NCBI GenBank assembly: GCA_963770545.1
Contig: CAVYQF010000045.1
Span: forward strand, 1 to 64,000
Length of the DNA: 64,000 bases
Source: RYN-230 sp963770545
GTDB taxonomy: Bacteria > Actinomycetota > Actinomycetes > Streptosporangiales > Streptosporangiaceae
Direction of reading: 5' to 3'
The notes beneath the pieces are model-generated. The model worked only from the letters and a program-made list of their open reading frames with translations, was not told the DNA's origin and made no database searches. The position numbers and the translations under genes are program-made. The first letter of the stretch is position 1, and each line of letters opens with the position of its first letter. Shown here in pieces: positions 37,320 to 46,670 of this stretch.

Positions 37320-37996
37320 ACCGGCGCGGGGCTCATCGCCGCACGCCGCCAGTGCGCCGCGCCGAGGACCCCGGCGAGGTGGCGTTCCACCGCGCCGAGC
37401 ATGTCCGCGACTCCCACCGGCTGCCCGAGCTCGGCCGACAGGCTGGTCACCCCGGCATCCCGGATGCCGCACGGCACGAAGCGGCTGAACCAGTCCAGGT
37501 CGCAGTCGCAGTTCAGGGCGAAGCCGTGCATGGTCACGCCGCGCGATACCCGGATCCCGATCGCGGCGATCTTGCGCTCCGGCTGGCCGGGCACCCACAC
37601 GCCGCTGCGTCCCTCGACCCGGGTGGTGCTGACCCCCGCGTCCGCGCAGGCCCGCATCAGCGCTTCCTCGATGGCCCGCACGTAAGCGATCACATCGACC
37701 GGCTCGCCGAGCCGGATGATCGGGTACCCGACGAGCTGGCCGGGGCCGTGCCAGGTGATCTTGCCGCCCCGGTCCACCTCTACGACGGGCGCCCCTGCGT
37801 CGCCCACTGGGCGGTCGAGCGGGCTGGTCCGCTTCCCGGCCGTGAACACCGGCTCGTGCTGCAGCAGGAGGCACGTATCCGGGAGCTCGCCGTTGACCCG
37901 CTGCCGGTGAATCTGGCGCTGCAATTCCCATCCGCGCAGGTAGGGAATGGGCTGCTCGCCGAGGCCGAGATGCACATAGACCAGCTCGTCTGTCAC
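37316..37996 (-). CDS. lipB: Octanoyl-[ACP]-protein octanoyltransferase
   Basis: LipB moves octanoyl from acyl carrier protein onto lipoyl domains. The 226-residue form from the GTG at 37996 covers the whole family domain. Visible motifs are RGGKITWHGPGQLVGYPI, KIAAIGIRVSRGVTMHGFALN with the catalytic Lys (split across two lines of the fold), and FVPCGIRDAGVTSL with the catalytic Cys. The frame extends 31 codons upstream with unconvincing sequence; no strong ribosome site distinguishes the starts. It works with LipA to lipoylate SucB, encoded 3 kb away. Confidence 0.92.
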   Translation of the reverse strand: MTDELVYVHLGLGEQPIPYLRGWELQRQIHRQRVNGELPDTCLLLQHEPVFTAGKRTSPLDRPVGDAGAPVVEVDRGGKITWHGPGQLVGYPIIRLGEPVDVIAYVRAIEEALMRACADAGVSTTRVEGRSGVWVPGQPERKIAAIGIRVSRGVTMHGFALNCDCDLDWFSRFVPCGIRDAGVTSLSAELGQPVGVADMLGAVERHLAGVLGAAHWRRAAMSPAPV

Positions 37997-38130
37997 GCAG
38001 CCCACGATATCCGCGGGCCCAGGCGTCAGCCACCAGCCAACCTCCGGCCATCTCCCAGCAAAAAGCACAGGCCCAAGCGTGGGAAGCAATGCGGCCTGCG
38101 GGGTAGTTAGCGCTCAGGGAGGTACCTCGC

Positions 38131-38850
38131 GTGATAAATGTGGACGAGCTCCGCCGGATGAGCCCGGACGAGCGGGCTGAACTAGCCTGTGCCCTCGTCG
38201 CCCTGGAGGCCTCGCCTGACGCGGGCGCTGCCATCGGCGGTGGCCAGCCCGGCCCCTTTGCAGAGTCGGAACTGCCCGGAAACCCGCGCACCCGGATCTT
38301 CACGCTTATCGCCGTCATCGGCTGCGGCCTGGCGCTGGCCGCCTGGATCGGGGTGCTCACGGTCACGCTGCCCCGGTACTACCGCTCGGGCGGCTGGCGG
38401 GGGGCGTGGGTGGGGTTCGACCTCGGCCTGCTCATCACGTTCGCGATCACCGCGTGGGCCGGCTGGCGGCACCGCCAGCTGGTCATCGTCTGCCTGGTGG
38501 TGCTCGCCACCCTGCTGTGCTGTGACGCCTGGTTCGACGTGACCCTGGATCTGCGCACGAGCGATTTCCTGGTCAGCGTGCTGATGGCGCTGTGTGTCGA
38601 GCTGCCGCTGGCCGCGCTGGCCGTTCTCGGCGCCCGCCGCCTCATGCGGCTGAACATCCGCACGGCCGGCCCCCTGGCGGGCCGGTCAGGACGGGTGCCG
38701 CCGCTATGGAAAATCCCGCTGTACGGGATGGAATCCCGCGGCTTCCGCACCCTGATCCCGGCGGCGCCGTGCCCGCCGCAGGAGCCAGCGGTACCGGATG
38801 ACCTGATGCCGGCGGAAGAGCCCAGCCGGACCGGAGCCGGCGTGGACTGA
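38131..38850 (+). CDS. Membrane protein of unknown function
   Basis: It starts at GTG with GGAGG eight bases upstream. The 239-residue product has an acidic/basic cytoplasmic N-terminus (DELRRMSPDERAELACALVAL), four membrane helices between about 60 and 172, and a Pro-rich tail. The N-terminal motif resembles helices in other actinobacterial membrane proteins that follow ELRRMSPxER, but I recognise no named family. It is divergent from lipB. Confidence 0.6.
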   Translation: MINVDELRRMSPDERAELACALVALEASPDAGAAIGGGQPGPFAESELPGNPRTRIFTLIAVIGCGLALAAWIGVLTVTLPRYYRSGGWRGAWVGFDLGLLITFAITAWAGWRHRQLVIVCLVVLATLLCCDAWFDVTLDLRTSDFLVSVLMALCVELPLAALAVLGARRLMRLNIRTAGPLAGRSGRVPPLWKIPLYGMESRGFRTLIPAAPCPPQEPAVPDDLMPAEEPSRTGAGVD

Positions 38851-38933
38851 CGTCTCCAGCTCCGGACGCCCGGTCTTCTGCTTACCGCGAAGTTTCCTGG
38901 CCGTGCGTAGGCATCGCGCCGGATGATACGGGA

Positions 38934-39803
38934 ATGGCGCACTGGCATTCCTACGACGGCGCGAGGCTGGCCTTCCACCGGACCGGGTCCGGCCCCCCGC
39001 TGGTCTGCCTGCCGGGCGGCCCCGGCCGGGGTCCCGGCTACCTGGGCGACCTCGGCGGGCTGGGACGTTCCCGTGAGCTGATCCTGCCCGACACCCGGGG
39101 GACCGGGGACAGTGAGGTCCCCGCGGATCCGGCCGCCTACCGCTGCGACCGCATCGCCCAGGACGTGGAAGCGCTCCGGGCCGAGCTGGGCCTGGACCAG
39201 ATGGACCTGCTGGGCCATTCCGCGGGCGGGAACGTGGCTTTGCTGTACGCGGCCGCGTACCCAGAACGGATCGGGCGCCTGGTCCTGCTCACTCCCAGCG
39301 TGCGCGCGCTCGGGCTGTCGTTCACCGACGAGGACCAGCAGGCCGCCATGCGGCGGCGGGCTGCGGAGCCCTGGTTCGAGCCGGCCTGGGCCGCCGCGCA
39401 GGCCGCCGACGGCGGGGACGACTCAGCGGAGACGACGCTCGGCTGGCAGCCCTTCCTCTACGGCCGCTGGGACGACGCCGCCCGGGTGCACGCCGCGGCC
39501 GGCCTGGCCGAGCAGGCCACCGAGGTGCGGGCCGGCTTCTACGCGGAGGGGGCGTTGGACCCGCCCGCGACCCGGGCCGCGCTGGCCGGCCTGACGGCCC
39601 CCGTGCTGGTGTACGCGGGCGAACTGGACGCCGTTGCCCCGCCCGGGCTGCTGGCCGGAGTGGCCGGGGCCGCCGGGCTCTTCCCCGGATGGGAACTCAC
39701 GGTGCAGCCGGGCGCTGGTCACTTCCCTTGGCTGGATGATCCGGCCTGGTTCACCGCCACGCTCACGGCGTTCCTGGCCGGGGCGGCCCGCAGTTCCGGC
39801 TGA
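38934..39803 (+). CDS. Alpha/beta hydrolase (proline-iminopeptidase-like)
   Basis: The 289-residue protein has the alpha/beta-hydrolase triad: GHSAGGNVALLYAAAYPERI with the nucleophile Ser, an acid in YAGELDAVAPP, and the His in GAGHFPWLDDP. LPDTRGTGDSEVP near residue 55 provides the family strand-4 region and resembles prolyl aminopeptidases and related esterases. No signal peptide is present. The substrate cannot be assigned. Convergent with the TIGR01777 gene, 40 bases apart. Confidence 0.8.
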   Translation: MAHWHSYDGARLAFHRTGSGPPLVCLPGGPGRGPGYLGDLGGLGRSRELILPDTRGTGDSEVPADPAAYRCDRIAQDVEALRAELGLDQMDLLGHSAGGNVALLYAAAYPERIGRLVLLTPSVRALGLSFTDEDQQAAMRRRAAEPWFEPAWAAAQAADGGDDSAETTLGWQPFLYGRWDDAARVHAAAGLAEQATEVRAGFYAEGALDPPATRAALAGLTAPVLVYAGELDAVAPPGLLAGVAGAAGLFPGWELTVQPGAGHFPWLDDPAWFTATLTAFLAGAARSSG

Positions 39804-39843
39804 GCCGGCGGGTCGGGCTAGGCGGCTGAGCCCGCGGGTCCGG

Positions 39844-40758
39844 CTAGGCGGCCGAGCCAGCGGGGTGCAGTTCAGCGGCGAGCGCACCGGCCAGGTCCGG
39901 GTAGGTGAACCCGAATCCGGCCTCGCTCAGCACCCGGGGCAGCACCCGGGCGCTGGTCATCAGGTCGCTGGTCACGCCGCCCAGGGCCACCGACAAGACC
40001 GGGGACGGGATGCTCAGCAACGCCGGGCGGTGCAGCGCGCCCGCCAGCGCTGTGGTGAAGTCCGCGTTGGTCACCGGGTTCGGCGCGGTGAGGTTCACCG
40101 GGCCGGATATCTCCTGGTGATCCACGAGGAATCGCGCCGCCCGGATCCAGTCGTCCAGGCTCACCCAGCTCATGTACTGGGTGCCCGGGCCGAGCTTCGC
40201 GCCTAGGCCGAGCCGGAACGGGGGCAGCATCCTGGCCAGCACCCCGCCGTGGCGGGAGATCACGAGCCCGGTGCGCACGGTGGCCACCCGGATTCCCGCC
40301 TGCCGGGCCGGGTCGGCGGCGGCTTCCCAATCCCGCACCACACCGGCCAGGAACCCGCTGCCCGCCGGGGCTGACTCGTCCACTTCCCGGCCGCCAGTGT
40401 CGCCGTACCAGCCGACGGCGGAGCCCGACAGCAGGACCGCGGGTGGCTGATCCATGGCCGCCAGGAACTCGCTGAGTACCCCCGTGCCCTGCACCCGGCT
40501 GGATCGGATCTCCGCTTTGTACGACTCGGTCCAGCGGTGGTCGGCGACCCCCGCGCCGGCCAGGTGCACCACCGCGTCCGTGCCGTCCAGGGCCCCATGG
40601 TCCAGGCCGCCCAGCGGGCTCAGCGGATCCCAGGCGATCTCAGTGGCGGACGCGGGCGTCCGGCGCACCAGCGTGACCACACGGTCCCCGCCCGCCCGCA
40701 GCGAGGCGGTCAGGGCGCTGCCGATGAGCCCAGAGGCCCCCGTCACCGCGACTTTCAT
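39844..40758 (-). CDS. TIGR01777 family NAD-dependent epimerase-like protein
   Basis: The 304-residue protein starts with the Rossmann motif VAVTGASGLIGSAL. It has HLAGAGVADHRW and SGSAVGWYGDTG (the catalytic-Tyr region of extended SDRs), and ends with a DUF1731-like segment (ARVLPRVLSEAGFGFTYPDL). This is the TIGR01777/YfcH/SulA-like family, whose physiological reaction is not settled. It lies between lipB and sucB, as in other actinobacteria. The ATG start is followed by a typical first strand. Confidence 0.88.
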   Translation of the reverse strand: MKVAVTGASGLIGSALTASLRAGGDRVVTLVRRTPASATEIAWDPLSPLGGLDHGALDGTDAVVHLAGAGVADHRWTESYKAEIRSSRVQGTGVLSEFLAAMDQPPAVLLSGSAVGWYGDTGGREVDESAPAGSGFLAGVVRDWEAAADPARQAGIRVATVRTGLVISRHGGVLARMLPPFRLGLGAKLGPGTQYMSWVSLDDWIRAARFLVDHQEISGPVNLTAPNPVTNADFTTALAGALHRPALLSIPSPVLSVALGGVTSDLMTSARVLPRVLSEAGFGFTYPDLAGALAAELHPAGSAA

Positions 40759-40860
40759 AGCTGCCCCCGTCTCCTAGCCCGCGGCCCGTCTAGGCCCTCG
40801 CTAGAGTCTTCGTTGGCGGCGAGACTCGCGGACGCCCCTGGTCGGGTTAGTAGTGGCCGG

Positions 40861-40920
40861 TGACGACCTAGCCGCTGACGACCTAGCCGCTGACGACCTA
40901 GCCGCTGACGACCTGCCCGG
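40861..40920. repeat. 15-bp tandem repeat between sucB and the TIGR01777 gene
   Basis: Three identical copies of TGACGACCTAGCCGC (40861-40875, 40876-40890, 40891-40905) and a diverged fourth (40906-40920) fill the space right after the sucB stop. Each unit carries CTAG. No hairpin terminator is otherwise evident here. Confidence 0.85.
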
Positions 40921-40923
40921 TAC

Positions 40924-42720
40924 CTACAGGCCCAGTTCCGCCTCGAAGGCCCCTTCCTCCAGGCGGGCCTTCACGGTGCCGAGGAAACGCGCCGCGTCGG
41001 CCCCGTCCACCAGCCGGTGGTCATAACTGAGGGCCAGGTACACCATGGACCGGACTGCGATCACCTCGCCCAGCGCCGGGTCCTGGACCACCACCGGGCG
41101 GCGCACAACCGTGCCGGTGCCGAGGATGCCGACCTGGGGCTGGTTGATGATGGGCGTGTCGAACAGCGCGCCGCGGCTGCCCGTGTTGGTCAGCGTGAAC
41201 GTGCCTCCAGCCAGGTCATCCGGGCTCACCTGGCCGCCCCGGGTCCGGGACGCCAGGTCCGCGATCTTGCGGGCCAGGCCACCCACGTTCAGGTCGCCGG
41301 CGTTGCGGATGACGGGCACCATCAGTCCCCGCTCGGTATCCACCGCGATGCCCAGGTGCTCGGCGTCGTGGTAGGTGACCTCGTTCCCGTCCGGCTCGAT
41401 GCTGGCGTTCAGCCGCGGATGCACCTTCAGCGCCTCGACGGCGGCCAGCGCAAAGAACGGCAGGAAGGTGAGCTTGACTCCCTCACGGGCCTCGAAATCG
41501 GCCTTAGCGCGCTCCCGCAGCCGGGCGATCGCCGTCACGTCAACCTCGACCACGGTGGTCAGCTGGGCTGATGTCTGCAGGGACTCGACCATACGGCGGG
41601 CGATCAGCTGCCGCGCCCGGGACATCCGCTCGGTCGTACCGCGCAGATGGGACGGCTCGATGGCCGGCCGCTGGGGGCCCTGGGCCGCTCCCGCCGGTGC
41701 CTGGCCGGCCGGAGCCTGGGCTGCGGCCGCCTGGCCGTCGGCGGCAGACTGCTGCGCCGCCGCGATGGCCTCGCGCCGGACCCGGGCGGCATCGATCACG
41801 TCCTGCTTGCGGATCCGCCCGCCCACCCCGGTTCCGGCGACGGTAGCCAGGTCCACGCCGTGCTCGGCGGCCAGCTTGCGGACCAGTGGCGTGACGTAGG
41901 GGCCGTCCGCGGTGCCGAGCGGGGAGGCCGGCCGCGCCGGGCCGTTAGAGCCAGGCTGCGGCGGAGCCGGCGGCGTGGGAGCCTGCGGGACAGGAGCCTG
42001 TGGCACCGCGGCGGCGGCTGGTGCTGGAGCGGACTGGGCCGGTGCGGGTGGCGGGGCGGCCGCGGGAGCCGGGGGAGCCGGGGGAGTGGCGGGCGGCTGG
42101 GACCGCTGCCAGATGTCACTTACGGGCGCTGCGCCGGCCGCGGCCTGCTCCTGCGGGGCGCCGCCCGGCTGGCCCTGGTCCGCCGACGGTGCGGGAGGCG
42201 GCTCCTCGACACTCCCGGGGTCCGCCGCGCCCGGCGACCCGTAGCCGACGGCCTCGTAGGCGGCCGGCCGCTGGTACACGGCGGTCTGCTGGTCCTCACC
42301 AGCCTGATACCCGCCCGCCGCGGGGTACGGATACCCCGCCTCGGCCGCGGGCTGGAGCTCGGGCTCCTGGCCACCTGAGGAGTACTCGTCCGCCTGGCTC
42401 TCAGCAGGAGCGGCGGGAGCAGCCGGCTCGGCCTGGGCCTGCGTCTCAGCGCCGCCGTCACCCGCGGCCGGAGCCTCGGCACCGTTCTCGTCGATAACCG
42501 CGAGTTCGGCGCCGACCGCCACGGTCTCGTCCTCGGCGACGGTGATCCCGCGCAGGATCCCGGCCACCGGCGACGGAATCTCGGTGTCAACCTTGTCTGT
42601 GGAGACCTCGAGCAGCGGCTCGTCCGCCTCCACACGCTCGCCCTCCTTCTTGAGCCAGCGCGTGACGGTGCCCTCTGTCACGCTCTCACCGAGCTGGGGC
42701 ATGGATACGGAGACCGACAT
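40924..42720 (-). CDS. sucB: 2-oxoglutarate dehydrogenase E2 (dihydrolipoyl succinyltransferase)
   Basis: From the ATG at 42720 the protein has 598 residues. One N-terminal lipoyl domain carries the modified Lys in STDKVDTEIPSP. A long Pro/Ala/Gln-rich linker (about 85-330) follows, then an E3-binding domain (YVTPLVRKLAAEHGVDLATV, RIRKQDV). The acyltransferase core ends in SYDHRLVDGADAARFL with the catalytic His. Actinobacterial SucB of this size serves the 2-oxoglutarate and sometimes the pyruvate complex. Lipoate comes from LipA/LipB. The E3 gene lpd lies just upstream in the same operon. Annotations of homologues vary between 2-oxoglutarate and pyruvate E2. Confidence 0.92.
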   Translation of the reverse strand: MSVSVSMPQLGESVTEGTVTRWLKKEGERVEADEPLLEVSTDKVDTEIPSPVAGILRGITVAEDETVAVGAELAVIDENGAEAPAAGDGGAETQAQAEPAAPAAPAESQADEYSSGGQEPELQPAAEAGYPYPAAGGYQAGEDQQTAVYQRPAAYEAVGYGSPGAADPGSVEEPPPAPSADQGQPGGAPQEQAAAGAAPVSDIWQRSQPPATPPAPPAPAAAPPPAPAQSAPAPAAAAVPQAPVPQAPTPPAPPQPGSNGPARPASPLGTADGPYVTPLVRKLAAEHGVDLATVAGTGVGGRIRKQDVIDAARVRREAIAAAQQSAADGQAAAAQAPAGQAPAGAAQGPQRPAIEPSHLRGTTERMSRARQLIARRMVESLQTSAQLTTVVEVDVTAIARLRERAKADFEAREGVKLTFLPFFALAAVEALKVHPRLNASIEPDGNEVTYHDAEHLGIAVDTERGLMVPVIRNAGDLNVGGLARKIADLASRTRGGQVSPDDLAGGTFTLTNTGSRGALFDTPIINQPQVGILGTGTVVRRPVVVQDPALGEVIAVRSMVYLALSYDHRLVDGADAARFLGTVKARLEEGAFEAELGL

Positions 42721-42793
42721 GGCTTCCCGTGACTCCTTCGCTGTTCGACACTCACAGTTGCTGCTGTGCTGGGGGTGCGTGGCCCGGGCCGGG

Positions 42794-44194
42794 CTACGCG
42801 TGCATATGCAATGGCTTCCCGGCGAGTGCAAGGTGCGCCTCGCCGATCAGCTCCGACTGGGTGGGGTGCGGGTGGATGAGCTGAGCCACGTCATACGGCA
42901 ACGCCTCCCAGTTGTAGATCAGCTGGCCCTCGGCGATCAGCTCGCCAACCCGGGCGCCGACCAGGTGAATGCCCAGCACCGGGCCGGGCGTGCCGTCCGG
43001 CCCGCCGCCGGCCGCCGCGATCAGCTTCGCCGCGCCCTGGGTCTGCAGGATGACGCTCTTGCCGTTGCCGCCGATCGGGTAGGTGAGCTCGGTGACCTCG
43101 ATGCCGCGCTCCGCCGCCATCTTCGACGTGATGCCCACGGACGCGACCTCCGGGTCGCTGTAAGTGACCCGGGGCACGCCGTCATAGTCGATCGGCGTCA
43201 CCGTCAGGCCGGCCAGCCGCTCGGCGACCAGGATGCCCTCGGCGAACCCGACGTGAGCCAGCTGCGGGCCGGGGATCAGGTCACCGACCGCGGAGATCGT
43301 GGGCACGCTGGTGCGGCAGTATTCGTCGACCCTCACGTAGCCGTGGTCTACCGCCACGCCTGCCGCCTCGTACCCCAGGCCCGCCGACACGGGCCCGCGG
43401 CCCACCGCGACGAGGAGCAGGTCAGCGTCCAGGGTCTTGCCCCCGGCCAGGCTGACCGTCACGCCGCTGCCGTTGTCCTTGACCCCCTCGAAGGGGGTAC
43501 CGAGTTCGTAGCCGATGCCACGGCGGCGGAACGCCCGTTCCAGCAGCTTGGAGCTGGCCTCATCTTCCAGCGGCACGAGGTGCGGCAGCATCTCGACGAT
43601 GGTGACCTCAGCGCCGAACGAGCGCCAGACGCTGGCAAACTCCACCCCGATGACCCCGCCGCCGAGGATGACGGCCGACCGCGGCACCCGGTCCAGCCGC
43701 AGCGCGTGATCACTGTTGATGACCCGCTCGCCGTCGATCTCCAGCCCGGGCAGGCTCTTCGCCTCCGACCCGGTGGCCAGCACGACGTGGGCCCCCTCGT
43801 AGACCGTGTCACCCACCCGGACCTGGGTCGGCGAGACCAGCGTGCCGTCGCCGTAGACGATCTCGATCTTCCGGCTGGCCAGCGTGCTCTGCAGGCCTTT
43901 CCAGAGCCGGTCGACGACCTTGTCCTTGTAGGCGTTCACGCCGGGCATGTCGATCCCCTCGAAAGTGGACCGAACCCCGAATGTCTCGCCCTCCCGGGCC
44001 TGGTCAGCGACTTCCGCGGCGTGCAGCAGCGCCTTGGTGGGAATGCAGCCCCGATGCAGGCAGGTCCCCCCGACCTTGTCCTTCTCGATGAGCGCTACGC
44101 GCTTGCCGAGTTCGGCCGCGCGCAGCGCGCAGGCGTACCCGCCGCTGCCGCCACCCAGGATGACGATGTCGTAGGAACCGTTACTGTCCGCCAC
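42794..44194 (-). CDS. lpd: Dihydrolipoyl dehydrogenase (E3)
   Basis: The 466-residue flavoprotein starts at GTG, with AAGGAG seven bases upstream. Motifs are DIVILGGGSGGYACALRAAE for FAD, the redox disulfide GGTCLHRGCIPTK, and VILGGGVIGVEFASVW for NAD. TISAVGDLIPGPQLAH and the active-site HPHPTQSE near the C-terminus follow. It reoxidises the dihydrolipoyl arm of SucB and reduces NAD. It lies 73 bases upstream of sucB and 61 bases downstream of pepA on the same strand. Confidence 0.96.
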   Translation of the reverse strand: MADSNGSYDIVILGGGSGGYACALRAAELGKRVALIEKDKVGGTCLHRGCIPTKALLHAAEVADQAREGETFGVRSTFEGIDMPGVNAYKDKVVDRLWKGLQSTLASRKIEIVYGDGTLVSPTQVRVGDTVYEGAHVVLATGSEAKSLPGLEIDGERVINSDHALRLDRVPRSAVILGGGVIGVEFASVWRSFGAEVTIVEMLPHLVPLEDEASSKLLERAFRRRGIGYELGTPFEGVKDNGSGVTVSLAGGKTLDADLLLVAVGRGPVSAGLGYEAAGVAVDHGYVRVDEYCRTSVPTISAVGDLIPGPQLAHVGFAEGILVAERLAGLTVTPIDYDGVPRVTYSDPEVASVGITSKMAAERGIEVTELTYPIGGNGKSVILQTQGAAKLIAAAGGGPDGTPGPVLGIHLVGARVGELIAEGQLIYNWEALPYDVAQLIHPHPTQSELIGEAHLALAGKPLHMHA

Positions 44195-44255
44195 TGATGT
44201 GCTCCTTGCTCCGATCAGTCTCTCGTCCCCGACCGTCATTAACACCCGGTCCCGG

Positions 44256-45941
44256 CTAGAGCCTTCCCTCCGCGGCGTCCACCGCGATCTGCACGAGCGC
44301 CCTAGTCGCCGCGCCCGTCCCGCCCTTGGGGGTATACCCGTGTGGCGGTCCGTCATTGAACGACGGGCCCGCGATGTCGAGGTGAGCCCAGCGCACTCCC
44401 TCGGGCACGAACTCCCGCAGGAACAGCCCGGCGACCAGCATCCCGCCGTTGCGATCTGGGGCCACGTTGGCCAGGTCGGCCACGCCCGAGTCCAGGCCCT
44501 TGCGCAGCTCGGCGGGCAGCGGCATGGGCCACATGGCCTCGCCGGCCCGGTCTGCCGCGGCCACCACCGCCTCGCGCAGTGCGTCGTCGTTGGCCATCAC
44601 GGCGGAGACCCGCGTGCCGAGCGCCACCACCTGGGCCCCGGTCAGCGTGGCCACATCCACCACCACGTCGGGGGCGTCCTCGGCCGAGCGGGCCAGCGCG
44701 TCAGCCAGCACGAGCCGGCCCTCGGCGTCGGTGTTGAGCACCTCGACGGTCTTGCCGCCGTAGATGGTGAGCACGTCGGAGGGGCGCTGGGCGCTCCCGC
44801 TCGGCATGTTCTCCGCGATCGCCAGGTAACCGATGACCCGGACGGCCGGGGCCAGGACGGCGATGGCCTGCATCGCGCCGATGATGGCGGCCGCGCCGCC
44901 CATGTCCGACTTCATGGTCTCCATAGACTTCGGCGGCTTCAGCGAGAGCCCGCCCGAGTCGAACGTGATGCCCTTGCCGACGAACACCACAGTCTTGTCC
45001 GCCCGCGGCGGTGCGTACTCCAGCCGCACCAGCCGTGGCGGGTTCACCGATCCCTGGCCGACACCCACGATGCCGCCGTAGCCGTTCTCCTGGAGCGCCT
45101 TCTCGTCCAGCACCTCGGCTTGCAGCCCGGACGCGGCGGCCACCCGCTCGGCCTCATCGGCCAGGGTGGCGGGGAACAGGTCCGAGGGGGCGGTGTTAAC
45201 CAGGTCGCGGGCGAGTGACACGGCGGCGCCGATGGCCTCGGCGCGCCGGCGGATGCCGTCCGTCCCGCCCGCCGGGGCAGACCCCGCCGAGGCGGACCCC
45301 CCAGGGGCAGGCTCCGCCGGGGCCAGCTCCGCCGGGATCAGCACAATGATCGCGACGCGGCGCCCGGCCTGCTGCCGGTACCGGGTGAACGCGTAGCCGC
45401 CCAGCAGCGCGCCGACCGCGACCGCCTCAGCCGCGTCCGCGTCGGCGACGGGCAGGGCGAGCGCGATCCTGAGGTCGTCCCGGCCGCCGTCGGCTCCCAC
45501 GCCGTTGGGCCCGGCACCGTTGGCCCCCGCGTGACTGGCTCCGGTCCGGCTGGCCGCGGTCAGCGTCCTTACCGCGGCGCCGGCCGCGCGGCGCAGCGTC
45601 TCGGGGTCGAACGAGCCACCCGCCACCGAGACCACGCCTGCGGCGCTGGCCGACTCCGCGCCTAGGGCGCGAGCCGGGCCCAGTCCGACGGCCGCGATCA
45701 CCGGTGCGGTGATCGATGCGCTGGCCGGCAGCCGGGTGACTTCCTCGGCCTGGCCGGTGACGCCCAGGATGGCCAGGGTGGTAGCCAGGTCGCCACCCAG
45801 GCCGCCATTGAGGGCCTCGTCAAGATCAGCGGCGCCCGGCGCCAGGAGGGGCCCATCCGGGCCCTTGATCACTCCGATGACAACGGCGTCCGCGTCGATT
45901 GAGCGGGGCGCGCTGGTACTGATGCTGAGCGTCGTGGTCAC
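44256..45941 (-). CDS. pepA: Leucyl aminopeptidase (M17)
   Basis: From the GTG at 45941 the protein has 561 residues, longer than the usual 490-500. The M17 catalytic domain is complete: VGKGITFDSGGLSLKP (metal and catalytic Lys), NTDAEGRLVLADAL (metal ligands and Arg) and the intermediate GGAAAIIGAM. It removes N-terminal residues from peptides, using two metal ions. The extra length comes from low-complexity insertions in the N-terminal half (GASHAGANGAGPNGVGADGG and a 5-residue-repeat stretch ELAPAEPAPGGSASAGSAP). No clear ribosome site is present, and a leaderless transcript is possible. Confidence 0.93.
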   Translation of the reverse strand: MTTTLSISTSAPRSIDADAVVIGVIKGPDGPLLAPGAADLDEALNGGLGGDLATTLAILGVTGQAEEVTRLPASASITAPVIAAVGLGPARALGAESASAAGVVSVAGGSFDPETLRRAAGAAVRTLTAASRTGASHAGANGAGPNGVGADGGRDDLRIALALPVADADAAEAVAVGALLGGYAFTRYRQQAGRRVAIIVLIPAELAPAEPAPGGSASAGSAPAGGTDGIRRRAEAIGAAVSLARDLVNTAPSDLFPATLADEAERVAAASGLQAEVLDEKALQENGYGGIVGVGQGSVNPPRLVRLEYAPPRADKTVVFVGKGITFDSGGLSLKPPKSMETMKSDMGGAAAIIGAMQAIAVLAPAVRVIGYLAIAENMPSGSAQRPSDVLTIYGGKTVEVLNTDAEGRLVLADALARSAEDAPDVVVDVATLTGAQVVALGTRVSAVMANDDALREAVVAAADRAGEAMWPMPLPAELRKGLDSGVADLANVAPDRNGGMLVAGLFLREFVPEGVRWAHLDIAGPSFNDGPPHGYTPKGGTGAATRALVQIAVDAAEGRL

Positions 45942-45975
45942 GGCTCTGATGCTAGTCCCTGCCCGGGCGCGACGA

Positions 45976-46374
45976 TCACGCGTCAGGCATGGACTGATCC
46001 AAGGTGAGACACGATGCGAGCCGAGACGGCGGGGGCGGACGCGGCCGGCCGGTCCGCCTCGCAGGGCCGACGCTGACCCGGTGGCAACCATGCGGGTTCA
46101 GGCGCACCCCGACGTGCTCTCCCCGCTCCGCCCTGGCGTCAGGGAACACGCTGGTCAGGCGGCCGTGCCCGGAGATCTCGATGGCATGCTCGTAGCCGCG
46201 GCCGCGGAAGGCGACGTCGGCAACGGTGCCCGCGATGTCGTGCTCATCGGCGTGGCTGGCGCACAGCCCGACCCCGGTCGGCCAGGCCATCAGCAGCGCG
46301 GCCACCTCACCGACGGGCAGGCTCGCCCCTGGGCGCGGAACGGCCGCGCCTGGGCCGGCCCGGCCAGTGGTCAT
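45976..46374 (-). pseudogene. Possible remnant of an ABC-transporter ATPase C-terminal (TOBE) domain
   Basis: A 132-codon open frame lies 34 bases upstream of pepA. Its middle, GTVADVAFRGRGYEHAIEI followed by RAERGEHVGVRLNPHGCHR, resembles the TOBE domain at the C-terminus of sugar- or iron-type ABC ATPases. The Walker A, signature and Walker B parts are absent and the flanks are low-complexity. I read it as a decayed 3' remnant; a small stand-alone gene is possible. Confidence 0.35.
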
Positions 46375-46670
46375 GAAGAGCTTGTTAGACCGGAGATGTG
46401 CTACAAGAGCGGCAGACTGCACGAGCCGTTCGTACCCGGAATGTACAGCTGAAGGCCTGAACGTTGAGCGTGCAGTACATGACAGATCTAACGGCTGTCA
46501 CATCTAAGATCTGACAGAAGTTAGACTTATCGCTGGGCCGGGGATGGGGATGGAGTCTGCGGGTATCGCAGGAAGGCGGCGGGTGGGCCGTCGGCCAGGA
46601 TACGTGTCGGCCGCCGGGATGTGCGTCGGCAGGGAGGTGGACAATGGCCAGCAGGAACCGCCTGTGGCGG
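46375..46670. promoter_or_regulatory. Gene-free segment with AT-richer repeated sites
   Basis: Between the TOBE-like remnant and the ChrB-like gene the composition becomes locally AT-richer (about 46440-46530). It contains an inverted pair CAGATCT ... AGATCTG separated by 17 bases and a direct repeat TGACAGATCTAA (46480) / TGTCACATCTAA (46496). These look like operator half-sites, but neither the regulator nor the target is evident. Confidence 0.35.

Noticed and set aside
45976..46374. A complete ABC-transporter ATPase upstream of pepA
   Set aside because: Only TOBE-like sequence is present; no Walker A, signature or Walker B motif in any frame nearby.
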